DNA of 13,131 nucleotides from RGIG5270 sp045538635 (GCA_045538635.1 JAZSRU010000047.1:1-13131), one strand, 5' to 3'. Numbered from the stretch's first letter, positions 1 through 7,322 are shown. The notes: a model not told the origin generated them from the sequence alone. Numbers and translations: made by a program.

Positions 1-7
1 AGGAAAT

Positions 8-51
8 AAAAAAAATTCGGAATTGTTTTTATCGGTAACAATAGCAATTCC
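8..51 (-). terminator. Intrinsic terminator downstream of the fmt-ACT-DUF711 operon
   Basis: Read on the minus strand, GGAATTG (51-45) pairs perfectly with CAATTCC (25-19) across a 19-nt loop. The stem is followed after a few bases by a run of eight T (plus-strand A at 8-15). The loop can form an extra inner TTGTT/AACAA stem. It lies about 120 bp past the stop of the DUF711 gene and is the only hairpin with a clean U-tract in that stretch, so it probably ends the operon. Seen in sequence; function inferred. Confidence 0.55.
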
Positions 52-77
52 TCTTAAAAGTTTTTGAAAGATGGGGT

Positions 78-118
78 GCGGGGAAGATAACCTTTTTTCA
101 AAAAGGTGTCTTTCCCGC
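78..118. repeat. Long imperfect hairpin, possibly a dispersed intergenic palindrome
   Basis: The two arms GCGGGGAAGATAACCTTTTT and AAAAAGGTGTCTTTCCCGC pair over about 18 base pairs, with two G.T wobbles, one bulged A and a two-base loop. Flanking bases GGGGT on the left and a T-rich tract at 141-148 extend the T/C-rich and G-rich pattern. Such purine/pyrimidine hairpins occur as dispersed, terminator-like intergenic repeats in several gut bacteria. Whether this copy belongs to a repeat family cannot be judged from one window. No ORF is supported in 1-171. Confidence 0.45.
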
Positions 119-171
119 AGAATCATTTTTGCAACAACCCCTTTTTTTATTTGTATTCCGGAATGGATGTT

Positions 172-1530
172 TTAGTTTTTAAGGCTATGAACGGGAGCTG
201 GGATATGACCGCCGCGAGCGATAAAAACGGCAGGTGATTGATTTTTTACCGGCATGACCGGAGCTTCACCGAGCAGACCTCCGAAGTTGACAGTATCCCC
301 GACTTTGCATCCGCATGCGGGTATCAACCGGACGGCAGTGGTTTTGGTATTGGCAACGCCGATGGAGATTTCATCTGCAATGATACCGGAGATGACTGCC
401 GCAGTTGTATCGCCGGGGACAGCGATCATGTCAAGTCCGACAGAACAAACTGCAGTCATGGCTTCGAGTTTTTCAAGAGAAAGTGCGCCGCTGCGTGCTG
501 CTGCAATCATACCTGCATCTTCTGAAACAGGAATAAATGCTCCTGACAGACCTCCGACCTGACTTGATGCCATGACACCGCCTTTTTTGACTGCATCATT
601 GAGCAAGGCCAGCGCGGCAGTAGTGCCGGGGCAGCCGCATTGCTCCAGTCCCATTCCCTCAAGAATATAGGCGACGGAATCACCTACTGCCGGAGTGGGA
701 GCGAGGGACAAATCGACAATACCGAATGGAACATTCAATCTGTTTGAAGCTTCGCGAGCAATAAGCTGACCGACACGGGTGATCTTGAAAGCGGTTTTTT
801 TGATAATTTCCGCAAGTTCAGAGAAATTGCAATTGCCGGCGCGTTTGATTGCAGAAGCAACTACACCGGGACCGGAAACGCCGACATTTATCACAGTTTC
901 CGGCTCACCGACACCGTGAAATGCTCCTGCCATAAAGGGATTATCCTCCGGAGCATTAGCGAAAACGACCAGTTTTGCACAACCGATCGAACCGCGGTTA
1001 GCGGTGAGTTCAGCAGTTTTTTTAATGATTTCGCCCATTTGAGCAACAGCGTCCATATTTATACCGGCTTTGGTGGAAGCGACATTAACAGAGGAGCAGA
1101 CGCGTTCAGTAGTTGCGAGAGCTTCGGGGATTGAGTTGATGAGGACGCGGGCACCGTTGGAGTAACCTTTCTGCACGAGCGCGCTGTAGCCGCCGATGAA
1201 ATTTATACCGAGTTCAAATGCGGCTTTGTCCAGAGTTTTTGCCAAACGGAGAACACCGTCATTGCTGAGATTGCCGGAGAGCAATGCCACCGGAGTAACA
1301 GAAACGCGTTTGTTTATGATGGGAATTCCGTAAGTTTTTTCCAGTTCATCACCGGTTTTTACAAGGTCTTTTGCAGAAGTCATGATTTTGTCATAAACTT
1401 TGTCTGCAAGTCTTTTGGCATCATCACTCTGACAATCGTAAAGAGAAATACCCATGGTAATAGTACGGATATCAAGGCATTCTTCACGGATCATATTGAT
1501 GGTTTCCATGATATTTTCAACAGCTAACAT
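172..1530 (-). CDS. DUF711 / PFL family protein (UPF0210)
   Basis: This is a 452-residue protein of the UPF0210 (DUF711, PFL-like) family, whose biochemical function is not established. Length and overall pattern fit the family: an N-terminal start near MLAVENIMETINMI, a glycine-rich stretch reading NVGVSGPGVVASAI, and a cysteine/glycine-rich C-terminal half with CGCPGTTAALALL followed by GGVMASSQVGGLSGAFIPVSED. No signal peptide or membrane segment is seen, so it is probably cytoplasmic. The ATG start is well supported by GGAGG at 1537-1541, six bases upstream. It begins 15 bp after the stop of the ACT-domain gene, and this ACT/DUF711 pair is a recurrent neighbourhood in many bacteria, suggesting a shared, possibly amino-acid-related role. 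Family assignment is firm; function unknown. Confidence 0.9.
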   Translation of the reverse strand: MLAVENIMETINMIREECLDIRTITMGISLYDCQSDDAKRLADKVYDKIMTSAKDLVKTGDELEKTYGIPIINKRVSVTPVALLSGNLSNDGVLRLAKTLDKAAFELGINFIGGYSALVQKGYSNGARVLINSIPEALATTERVCSSVNVASTKAGINMDAVAQMGEIIKKTAELTANRGSIGCAKLVVFANAPEDNPFMAGAFHGVGEPETVINVGVSGPGVVASAIKRAGNCNFSELAEIIKKTAFKITRVGQLIAREASNRLNVPFGIVDLSLAPTPAVGDSVAYILEGMGLEQCGCPGTTAALALLNDAVKKGGVMASSQVGGLSGAFIPVSEDAGMIAAARSGALSLEKLEAMTAVCSVGLDMIAVPGDTTAAVISGIIADEISIGVANTKTTAVRLIPACGCKVGDTVNFGGLLGEAPVMPVKNQSPAVFIARGGHIPAPVHSLKN

Positions 1531-1545
1531 TGCCAGCCTCCGTGC

Positions 1546-1815
1546 TTAAATTTTATGCATTGAATTAAAAATATCTTCATGCATGGTACGGATATAAAGA
1601 CCGTTTTGCTCGCCGAGTTTTGACATGCTGTCAACGAAATCGGTAAAAGGCGCATTGATAGAGTCAATATCTGCGACCATGAGCATAGAAAAATAACCTT
1701 TGAGAACAGTCTGTGAAATGTCGAGGATATTTACATCAAATTCGGCACATCCTGCGCTGACTTTGGCAATGATGCCGACTGAATCTTTGCCGGTAACTGA
1801 AATTACAGCTTTCAT
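1546..1815 (-). CDS. ACT domain protein (UPF0237)
   Basis: An 89-residue single ACT domain of the UPF0237 type, related to the glycine-cleavage regulator GcvR. The opening beta strand and loop KAVISVTGKDSVGIIAKVS is the typical ACT_6 start, where small ligands such as amino acids bind at the glycine turn. The second half (YFSMLMVADIDS...) gives the remaining strands. A domain this small normally works as a dimer or as a partner of another protein. Start ATG is preceded by AAGG about eight bases upstream. It lies 28 bp after fmt and 15 bp before the DUF711 gene, so the three are probably co-transcribed. The likely role is a ligand-sensing partner of the DUF711 protein; this is inference from conserved pairing, and the ligand is unknown. 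Confidence 0.9.
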   Translation of the reverse strand: MKAVISVTGKDSVGIIAKVSAGCAEFDVNILDISQTVLKGYFSMLMVADIDSINAPFTDFVDSMSKLGEQNGLYIRTMHEDIFNSMHKI

Positions 1816-1843
1816 ATTTGGACCTTTCGTTGAAAAGAGTTGA

Positions 1844-2797
1844 TTAAAGTGATTTTATCTGCAAACGGTAACCGTTGAGAAAGTCTTTATGGGACATCAT
1901 TTTTTTGCCGGGAACGAGAATTGAGAGTATCCGAACGACTCTGCCGTCGGCACCGGCAATGCGGAGTGCGCTTTTGTCAGCCTGAATGACACATGAATGA
2001 AGCGGAGAGATTTCATCTTCAAGACGGCTGTCGCAGAGGAAGAAATTTTTTAAGGAACCATCAGCCATCGGCAATTCGATTGAAGCCATGGGCCACGGAT
2101 TGAAAGCGTGGATTTTTGCATTTATATGAGCGCCGATATCGCGGGAAAGGTCGATGATGCCGTCGCTTTTTTTGAACTTTGAACAGAAAGTAACCTGTGA
2201 TGGTTCCTGATCTGTAGGCGGCAAAGCTCCGCTGGCAATTTCATTCAAAACAGATTCAATACCTGCACCTGCGAGCATGCCGAGCCGGTGTTCAAGAGTT
2301 GCTGCGCTGTCGGATTCCTCGATCAAAGTTGCCATGGCGCGGTAAATCGGTCCTGAATCAAGCCCGCGTTCCATTTTCATAAAAGTTATTCCGGTGGTTT
2401 TTTCACCTGCAAGCAATGCGGAAATGACCGGACTTGCGCCGCGGTATTTGGGCAGAAGCGAAGAATGGATGTTTACACAGGCGATTTTCGGCAGATTGAG
2501 CAGAGGTTCACGGAGTATCTGGGCGAAAGAAACAACAACGAGAAAATCGGGAGCGAGTTTTTCGATATGCCGCACATAACTTTCCTCATTTACACGCTCG
2601 ACTTTTTCGATAGGAATGCCGAGTTCTGCGGCGCGGGCACCGACCGGAGTCGGGGTGAGGATTTTTTTCCGTCCGGCGGGACGGTCTATCTGCGTGGCAC
2701 AGCCGACGAGTTCAATACTCTCTGCCTGAAGTAATTTTTCAAAAATGGGAATGGCGATTTCACCTGCTCCCATAAAAAAAACTTTGAACTTTTCCAC
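1844..2797 (-). CDS. fmt: Methionyl-tRNA formyltransferase
   Basis: Transfers a formyl group from 10-formyltetrahydrofolate to Met-tRNAfMet, giving the initiator tRNA for translation. The 317 residues match the usual family length. Visible are the N-terminal Rossmann-like start FKVFFMGAGEIAIPIFEKLL, the catalytic region with N109, H111 and SLLPKYRGASPV, and the catalytic aspartate D146 in MERGLDSGPI. The C-terminal OB-like tRNA-binding domain (about 205-317) is present. The start codon is GTG, not ATG; it is supported by GAGG at 2805-2808 with seven bases spacing and by alignment of the first strand. It is the first gene of an operon with the ACT and DUF711 genes. The usual partner def (peptide deformylase) is not adjacent. 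It is divergent from the HPPK-Dus gene, which also links to folate and tRNA. Confidence 0.96.
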   Translation of the reverse strand: MEKFKVFFMGAGEIAIPIFEKLLQAESIELVGCATQIDRPAGRKKILTPTPVGARAAELGIPIEKVERVNEESYVRHIEKLAPDFLVVVSFAQILREPLLNLPKIACVNIHSSLLPKYRGASPVISALLAGEKTTGITFMKMERGLDSGPIYRAMATLIEESDSAATLEHRLGMLAGAGIESVLNEIASGALPPTDQEPSQVTFCSKFKKSDGIIDLSRDIGAHINAKIHAFNPWPMASIELPMADGSLKNFFLCDSRLEDEISPLHSCVIQADKSALRIAGADGRVVRILSILVPGKKMMSHKDFLNGYRLQIKSL

Positions 2798-2815
2798 TTT
2801 TACGCCTCATTTCAC

Positions 2816-2843
2816 TTGATTTTCCGTAAAATGCTGTTAATAT
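2816..2843 (+). promoter_or_regulatory. Weak candidate promoter of the HPPK-Dus gene
   Basis: TTGATT at 2816-2821 and TAATAT at 2838-2843, spacing 16, each match four of six consensus positions. It is the best plus-strand candidate in the 91-bp divergent gap. The gene also lacks a clear Shine-Dalgarno (only AGAG about ten bases before the ATG), so expression may be low. Confidence 0.25.
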
Positions 2844-2867
2844 ACATCAATAACATACAAATTTCAA
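2839..2867 (-). promoter_or_regulatory. Putative sigma70 promoter of the fmt operon
   Basis: On the minus strand TTGAAA (2867-2862) and TATATT (2844-2839) are separated by 17 bases; each box differs from consensus at one position. The -10 box lies 41 bases before the fmt GTG. It overlaps the weaker candidate for the opposite direction, so the two transcripts may compete. Confidence 0.5.
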
Positions 2868-2888
2868 ATAAAAAACAGAGTAAAAAAC

Positions 2889-4211
2889 ATGTTGCGGAAA
2901 ATTTTTTTATCGCTTGGCGGTAATCTGGGCGATGTGAAACAGACTTTTGAACAGGCGTTGGCATTTCTCGGGAGCAATGGCGTCAGAATATTGCAGAGAA
3001 GTTCATGTGCAGTTACTGCGCCGCTTGATTGTCCGCCGGGGACACCGGATTTCTGTAATACTGCAGTTGCGGCGGAAACGGAACTTGAGCCGTTTGAGCT
3101 GCTGGAACTGACCCAGAAAGCTGAAGTCCTTTTCGGGCGTCCGGCTGATCATGGATTTCATGAATCAAGAACTCTTGATATCGACATAATATGGATGGAA
3201 AATGTAAGACTCTGTACCCAACGACTTACTCTGCCGCATCCGCGCGCCGCAGCAAGAGATTTTGTGATGCCATTTCTGCTGGAGCTTGACAAAGATGCTT
3301 ATTCAAAAGTCGCTCCATTGAAAATGCTCCCTCCATGCCCTGCCCCGCTTGAAGGAGTTATGACCGCGCCATTGATAAAAACGGCAATAGAAACCGGAGC
3401 GGCAAATGTTTTTCTCACGCCTTTTCTGCGGATATCCGAACATATTCCAAAGGAAAAAGAATTCCGTAAATTTCTTGCACCATACGAAAATACCAGTGTT
3501 ACATTGCAGCTTATGGGCAATTCTCCGGAACTTCTCGGACTCAGTGCCGCAATCGCAGCAAAAATGAATATTTCCGGAATCAATCTCAATTTCGGATGTC
3601 CGTCAGGTCAGGTTCTGCGTCACAAAAGCGGAGGCGCAATGCTCAAAACACCGTCTTTGATGCGTGAGATTTGCCGCGCCGTACGGCAAAATTGTCCGGA
3701 ACTGCCATTAAGTGTCAAAATGCGCATGGGATTTGAAAATTGTGATGAATACAAAGATTGGATTGAGGATTGGAGTACAAGCAGAAATGATGCTCCGGAT
3801 TTTTTCATTCTGCACAGCCGTTCAGTACACGAGGGCTATATGGAAATCAGCGAAAATGAGCATTTGAAACGCAGTTCGGATTTTATAAAAACAGTTGCTC
3901 AACCGGTCATGCTCAATGGTGATATAAATTCCGTTGAAACAGCATTGAAACGCATGATTTCCTGCGGCGGTGCATCATTTATGACCGGACGCGGCTGGCT
4001 CAAAGATCCATTTCTGTTCCGGAATTTTGAAAAAGGAATTACTGAAGCGACACCGCTCGAAGAGAAAATACGCTTTTATCACAAAGTACTTGAAAATGCC
4101 GTACTCGGCGGCAAACCTTACAACAAAGGAAAGAAAATCGAACTTTCACAACTTATGTTTGCTCCATCCAATCCGTTTCTGGCGGAACTTCTAACTGATG
4201 CAAATCAATAA
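2889..4211 (+). CDS. folK: Fusion: HPPK (FolK) + tRNA-dihydrouridine synthase (Dus)
   Basis: One 440-residue chain with two enzymes. Residues 1 to about 140 are 6-hydroxymethyl-7,8-dihydropterin pyrophosphokinase (folate synthesis): SLGGNLGD at 8-15, the metal-binding signature SRTLDIDI at 93-100 with D97 and D99, and PHPRAAARDF at 117-126. Residues about 148-440 are a Dus TIM barrel, which reduces uridine in tRNA using FMN and NAD(P)H. It shows APLEGV (152-157), QLMG (207-210), NLNFGCP with catalytic-type C237, VKMRMGF with K277, LHSRS with H309 and R311, NGD (343-345) and GRGWLKDP (from 367). The barrel resembles DusC/DusB types; the C-terminal helical part looks somewhat short. There is almost no linker. 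The only internal methionine at the junction (M146) has no Shine-Dalgarno, so a single fused product is likely. The 3' end overlaps the kinase gene tail-to-tail by 7 bp. Confidence 0.93.
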   Translation: MLRKIFLSLGGNLGDVKQTFEQALAFLGSNGVRILQRSSCAVTAPLDCPPGTPDFCNTAVAAETELEPFELLELTQKAEVLFGRPADHGFHESRTLDIDIIWMENVRLCTQRLTLPHPRAAARDFVMPFLLELDKDAYSKVAPLKMLPPCPAPLEGVMTAPLIKTAIETGAANVFLTPFLRISEHIPKEKEFRKFLAPYENTSVTLQLMGNSPELLGLSAAIAAKMNISGINLNFGCPSGQVLRHKSGGAMLKTPSLMREICRAVRQNCPELPLSVKMRMGFENCDEYKDWIEDWSTSRNDAPDFFILHSRSVHEGYMEISENEHLKRSSDFIKTVAQPVMLNGDINSVETALKRMISCGGASFMTGRGWLKDPFLFRNFEKGITEATPLEEKIRFYHKVLENAVLGGKPYNKGKKIELSQLMFAPSNPFLAELLTDANQ

Positions 4212-5362
4212 TTGATAAGCAATATTCCGCTTTTGAAAAGATACCAGAGCACGCCGAGCGTGACGGCAATCAATACCAATGCAGTGAATACTGCCAGTTT
4301 GGCAAGATTGCGTTTGATAAACAATATTGTCCTTTTGTGAGCAGCAGGAGCTTCTGCCATAGTCGGATAATTGGCAAGATATTTGCCGATATCATCACGC
4401 AAATCCTTGACCGTCTGATAGCGCTCCTCTTTTTTAAGTGCCATTGCTTTGCGGCAGATCGAAGCCAATTCAGCAGGCACAGTACGGATTTCATTTTTGA
4501 TTTCAACACCATTGATAATACTGCCGTCAGCTGTCGCCATCAGCAATTCATCAACCGTTGCCCCCTCCCAGAATGCCGCCGGACTGCGGAATGTCAGAAT
4601 GGCAAAAAGAATTGCTCCCAATGAATAAACATCGGTGCGTTCATCAAAATCATCATCATCACCCACCGCCTGTTCCGGAGCCATATATCCGGGAGTACCG
4701 GCAGTACTATAAACATTATCTTTTGGGGAATCCCCGGCAGCTTTTTTTCTGTTTTTGTCCATATAACGGGCAAGCCCCCAGTCAAGGACATGGACCTCGC
4801 CGAATTTACCGATATGGATATTAGCCGGTTTCAAGTCCAGATGCAGAATATTCTGTGAATGTGCAAATTCAACCGCATGGCAGATTCGCTGAAATGAAAG
4901 GAGCATTTTGCGCTCATAATAAAATGTCAGCAAATCAACATCATTATTGCGCAAACGCATCAGCAATGTTGATAATATCATCCCCGTCAGATGCGCCATA
5001 ACAAAATACGGTGCCATATTTGAATCCAGACCGATATCATGAATAGGCACAATAAACGGATGCTCAAGGGAAGCTGTTATGCGCGCCTCATTGACAAATT
5101 TGGCAATATCGGATGATGAACGGTCTTTATAGTCAGGCATCATCGCCAGCGCGACATTACGGTTGGTATCGCAGTCATGCACCAGCAGAACCGCTTTCAT
5201 ACCGCCGATACCGATAGTACGGATGAATTTGTAACGGTCGCGCGGCTTCATTGAAAGTTTACTGAGCAATGAAGCTGCATCGCCATCAGAAATCATATCT
5301 GTTTCCTGTCGTTCATCATTGCGGATGACGCGGGTGACCATAGTTTTTATTTCATCTTCCAT
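4205..5362 (-). CDS. Tail-anchored Ser/Thr protein kinase lacking the VAIK lysine
   Basis: A 385-residue Hanks-type kinase. Residues 1-42 are a variable N-terminus. The kinase domain spans about 44-330, with glycine loop GIGGMKAV (51-58), alpha-C glutamate E92, catalytic loop HLDLKPAN (H174, D176, N181), metal-binding D194 in LDWGLA, APE (228-230), D244 and the late arginine R314. A hydrophobic segment at about 355-376 is followed by only about nine residues, so the kinase should face the cytoplasm on a C-terminal anchor, with no extracellular sensor domain. Oddity: the beta3 sequence is NVALAMM, so the ATP-binding lysine of VAIK is alanine (A73), while K56 sits in the glycine loop exactly as in WNK kinases (GSFK). 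It may be active by that lysine or be a pseudokinase. It begins 20 bp after clpX, with AGGA some 11 bases upstream of the ATG, so it is probably the third gene of the clpP-clpX operon. Confidence 0.92.
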   Translation of the reverse strand: MEDEIKTMVTRVIRNDERQETDMISDGDAASLLSKLSMKPRDRYKFIRTIGIGGMKAVLLVHDCDTNRNVALAMMPDYKDRSSSDIAKFVNEARITASLEHPFIVPIHDIGLDSNMAPYFVMAHLTGMILSTLLMRLRNNDVDLLTFYYERKMLLSFQRICHAVEFAHSQNILHLDLKPANIHIGKFGEVHVLDWGLARYMDKNRKKAAGDSPKDNVYSTAGTPGYMAPEQAVGDDDDFDERTDVYSLGAILFAILTFRSPAAFWEGATVDELLMATADGSIINGVEIKNEIRTVPAELASICRKAMALKKEERYQTVKDLRDDIGKYLANYPTMAEAPAAHKRTILFIKRNLAKLAVFTALVLIAVTLGVLWYLFKSGILLINY

Positions 5363-5382
5363 TAAGTTGAAAATCCTGTTTT

Positions 5383-6696
5383 TTAAGATTTTTTGCGTGA
5401 AAGTTTCATTTTCTTTTTGCCGCGGACGATATCGCCGGTAATCAGGCAGTAATCATTATCCTTTTTGACAGAAGGCGCCTCAAACATTATATCCAGCATG
5501 AGATTTTCAAGAATTGCGCGCAAACCGCGTGCGCCGGTTCCCTTGCTGTAAGCTTTATCAGCAAGTGCATCAAGCGCATCTTTGGCAAATTCAAGCTCAA
5601 TTCCTTCGATTGCAAGAAGTTTTTTGTACTGTTTGACAAGCGCATTCCTCGGCTCGGTGAGAATACGGATCAAATCATCCTTTGAAAGCTGCTGCAAATT
5701 GGTAACCATGGGCAGACGGCCGGCAAATTCAGGTATAAGTCCGAAACGGATCAAATCCTCAGGTTCACAATAACTCAAAGCATCGCTCATGATTTTTTTA
5801 CTTTCATCTGCTTTTGCGGCCTCTTCATCTGTACTGGTGAAACCAAGCTGCTGCTTGTTGCAGCGGCGCTGGATTATTTTGTCAAGACCAACAAATGCAC
5901 CGCCGCAGATAAAGAGAATATTGCTGGTATCAACCTGCAAAAATTCCTGTTCCGGATGCTTGCGTCCGCCTTTCGGGGGAACATTGGCAACGGTACCTTC
6001 AAGAATTTTAAGCAATGCCTGCTGTACCCCCTCACCTGACACATCGCGGGTGATGGAAACATTTTCAGTACGGCGGGCAATTTTGTCGATTTCATCAACA
6101 TAAATAATACCGACCTGCGCTTTGGCTATATCATAATCAGCCGCCTGCACCAGACGCAGAATAATGTTTTCCACATCTTCACCGACATAACCGGCCTCTG
6201 TAAGAGTAGTTGCATCACAAATACAGAACGGGACATCAAGAAGTCTGGCAAGCGATCTTGCAAGCAGAGTTTTTCCACTGCCGGTGGGCCCGAGCAGCAG
6301 CACATTGCTCTTGTCGAGAACAACATCATCCTGAACTCTGCCAAGCGATGACTGCAAACGCTTGTAATGATTGTGGACAGCTACAGAGAGAACTTTTTTA
6401 GCATGGTCCTGACCGATAACAAATTTATCAAGTTCCTCTTTGATCGCTGCTGGATTGGGAACCTTGAGTCCGCGGATAAAAGCCTGCAGTTCTTTGTCAA
6501 CTGCCTTTTTCTTTTTACCGCCGGCGGCATTCACATCCTGACCGTAAAGCTGCTCATAAGCAAGTGTCAAGCACTCACTGCATATCCCCATACCACTGAA
6601 ACCGCTCTGCAGAAAGGCGAGATTCGGATCATCCCCGGCACTTCTGCCGCAGAAAGCACAACGGATATCGTTATTATCTTTTTTATTGGAAGCCAT
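5383..6696 (-). CDS. clpX: ATP-dependent Clp protease ATP-binding subunit ClpX
   Basis: AAA+ unfoldase that feeds substrates into ClpP. Of usual length (437 residues). The N-terminal zinc finger has C13, C16, C39 and C42. The AAA+ core has Walker A GPTGSGKT (136-143), pore loop GYVG (169-172), Walker B with DE at 201-202, the RKH pore motif (245-247), an arginine finger in IPEFAGRLP (R327) and sensor-2 GARGLR (388-393). The ClpP-docking loop reads QLGF (283-286), LGF rather than the more common IGF, and should still fit the ClpP hydrophobic pocket. The ATG lies one base after the clpP stop, with an AAGGAAAG ribosome site inside the 3' end of clpP, so the two are translationally linked. The kinase gene follows after 20 bp. 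Confidence 0.98.
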   Translation of the reverse strand: MASNKKDNNDIRCAFCGRSAGDDPNLAFLQSGFSGMGICSECLTLAYEQLYGQDVNAAGGKKKKAVDKELQAFIRGLKVPNPAAIKEELDKFVIGQDHAKKVLSVAVHNHYKRLQSSLGRVQDDVVLDKSNVLLLGPTGSGKTLLARSLARLLDVPFCICDATTLTEAGYVGEDVENIILRLVQAADYDIAKAQVGIIYVDEIDKIARRTENVSITRDVSGEGVQQALLKILEGTVANVPPKGGRKHPEQEFLQVDTSNILFICGGAFVGLDKIIQRRCNKQQLGFTSTDEEAAKADESKKIMSDALSYCEPEDLIRFGLIPEFAGRLPMVTNLQQLSKDDLIRILTEPRNALVKQYKKLLAIEGIELEFAKDALDALADKAYSKGTGARGLRAILENLMLDIMFEAPSVKKDNDYCLITGDIVRGKKKMKLSRKKS

Positions 6697-6697
6697 T

Positions 6698-7297
6698 TTA
6701 TTTCTTTCCTTTTGCAGAAACTACCTGATCGACCAAGCCGTATTCGACAGCTTCGGCGGCGGAGAGGAAGTAATCACGATCCATATCTTTGGCGACCTGT
6801 TTTTCTGTTTTGCCGGAATGGTGAGCAATCAGTTTGGTGAGAACTTCATTCAAGCGCTGACTTTCCTCAAAGTGGCGTTTCATATCATGAACAGTACCCT
6901 CTGTACCGCTGGAAACGCTGTGGATCATAATACGGCTGTTGGGCAATGCATAACGATGACCTTTGGCACCGGCACAAAGCAGTACCGCTCCCATACTGGC
7001 ACATTGACCGATGCAATATGTATGAACTTCACATGAAAGTATCTGCATCGTATCATAAATCGCCAGCCCCGCAGTAACTGAACCGCCGGGAGAATTGATA
7101 TAAAGCTGAATCGGTTTGGCAGGATCTTCGGCCTGCAGGAAAAGCAATTGAGCGACAATCAGATTTGCCACCTCATCAGTTACGGGAGTACCGAGCAGAA
7201 TGATTCTGTCTTTCAGCAAACGGGAAAATATATCATAACCGCGCTCTCCCTGCCCGGTCTGTTCGACAACCATCGGAACCAACATTGAATTTTTCAT
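6698..7297 (-). CDS. clpP: ATP-dependent Clp protease proteolytic subunit ClpP
   Basis: Serine protease forming the tetradecameric chamber used by ClpX. The 199 residues are of normal length, with the catalytic triad S101 (GQCASMGA), H126 (SRIMIH) and D175 (DRDYFLS) at the usual spacings of 25 and 49. The handle region and the oligomer-sensing arginine R174 are present. Oddity: after the catalytic histidine the protein reads SVSSGTEGTVHDM, where most ClpPs have QPxGGxxGQAxDI, so it belongs to a divergent ClpP branch. Another clpP may exist elsewhere in the genome (inference). Start ATG is preceded by AAGGAG at 7304-7309, six bases away. It is the first gene of clpP-clpX-kinase and has its own promoter after the tig terminator. 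Confidence 0.97.
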   Translation of the reverse strand: MKNSMLVPMVVEQTGQGERGYDIFSRLLKDRIILLGTPVTDEVANLIVAQLLFLQAEDPAKPIQLYINSPGGSVTAGLAIYDTMQILSCEVHTYCIGQCASMGAVLLCAGAKGHRYALPNSRIMIHSVSSGTEGTVHDMKRHFEESQRLNEVLTKLIAHHSGKTEKQVAKDMDRDYFLSAAEAVEYGLVDQVVSAKGKK

Positions 7298-7322
7298 AAT
7301 AAACTCCTTTTGTTTATTGAAA

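Noticed and set aside
155..164. Palindrome ATTCCGGAAT just after the DUF711 stop
   Set aside because: Only ten bases with no loop and no T-run on the minus strand; chance or part of the general AT-rich pattern.
238..525. Cysteine-rich plus-strand frame inside the DUF711 gene
   Set aside because: A shadow of the DUF711 coding sequence on the other strand; the cysteines do not form a known motif.
3324..4211. Separate start for the Dus domain at internal ATG 3324
   Set aside because: No Shine-Dalgarno upstream and the frame is continuous with HPPK, so a single fused protein is the simpler reading.
4558..4824. His/Pro-rich plus-strand frame (HHHHPPPVP)
   Set aside because: It is the complement of the acidic GDDDDFDERTD stretch of the kinase gene.
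6367..6840. 157-codon plus-strand frame across the clpX/clpP junction
   Set aside because: Antisense to two certain genes, without a ribosome site or domain.
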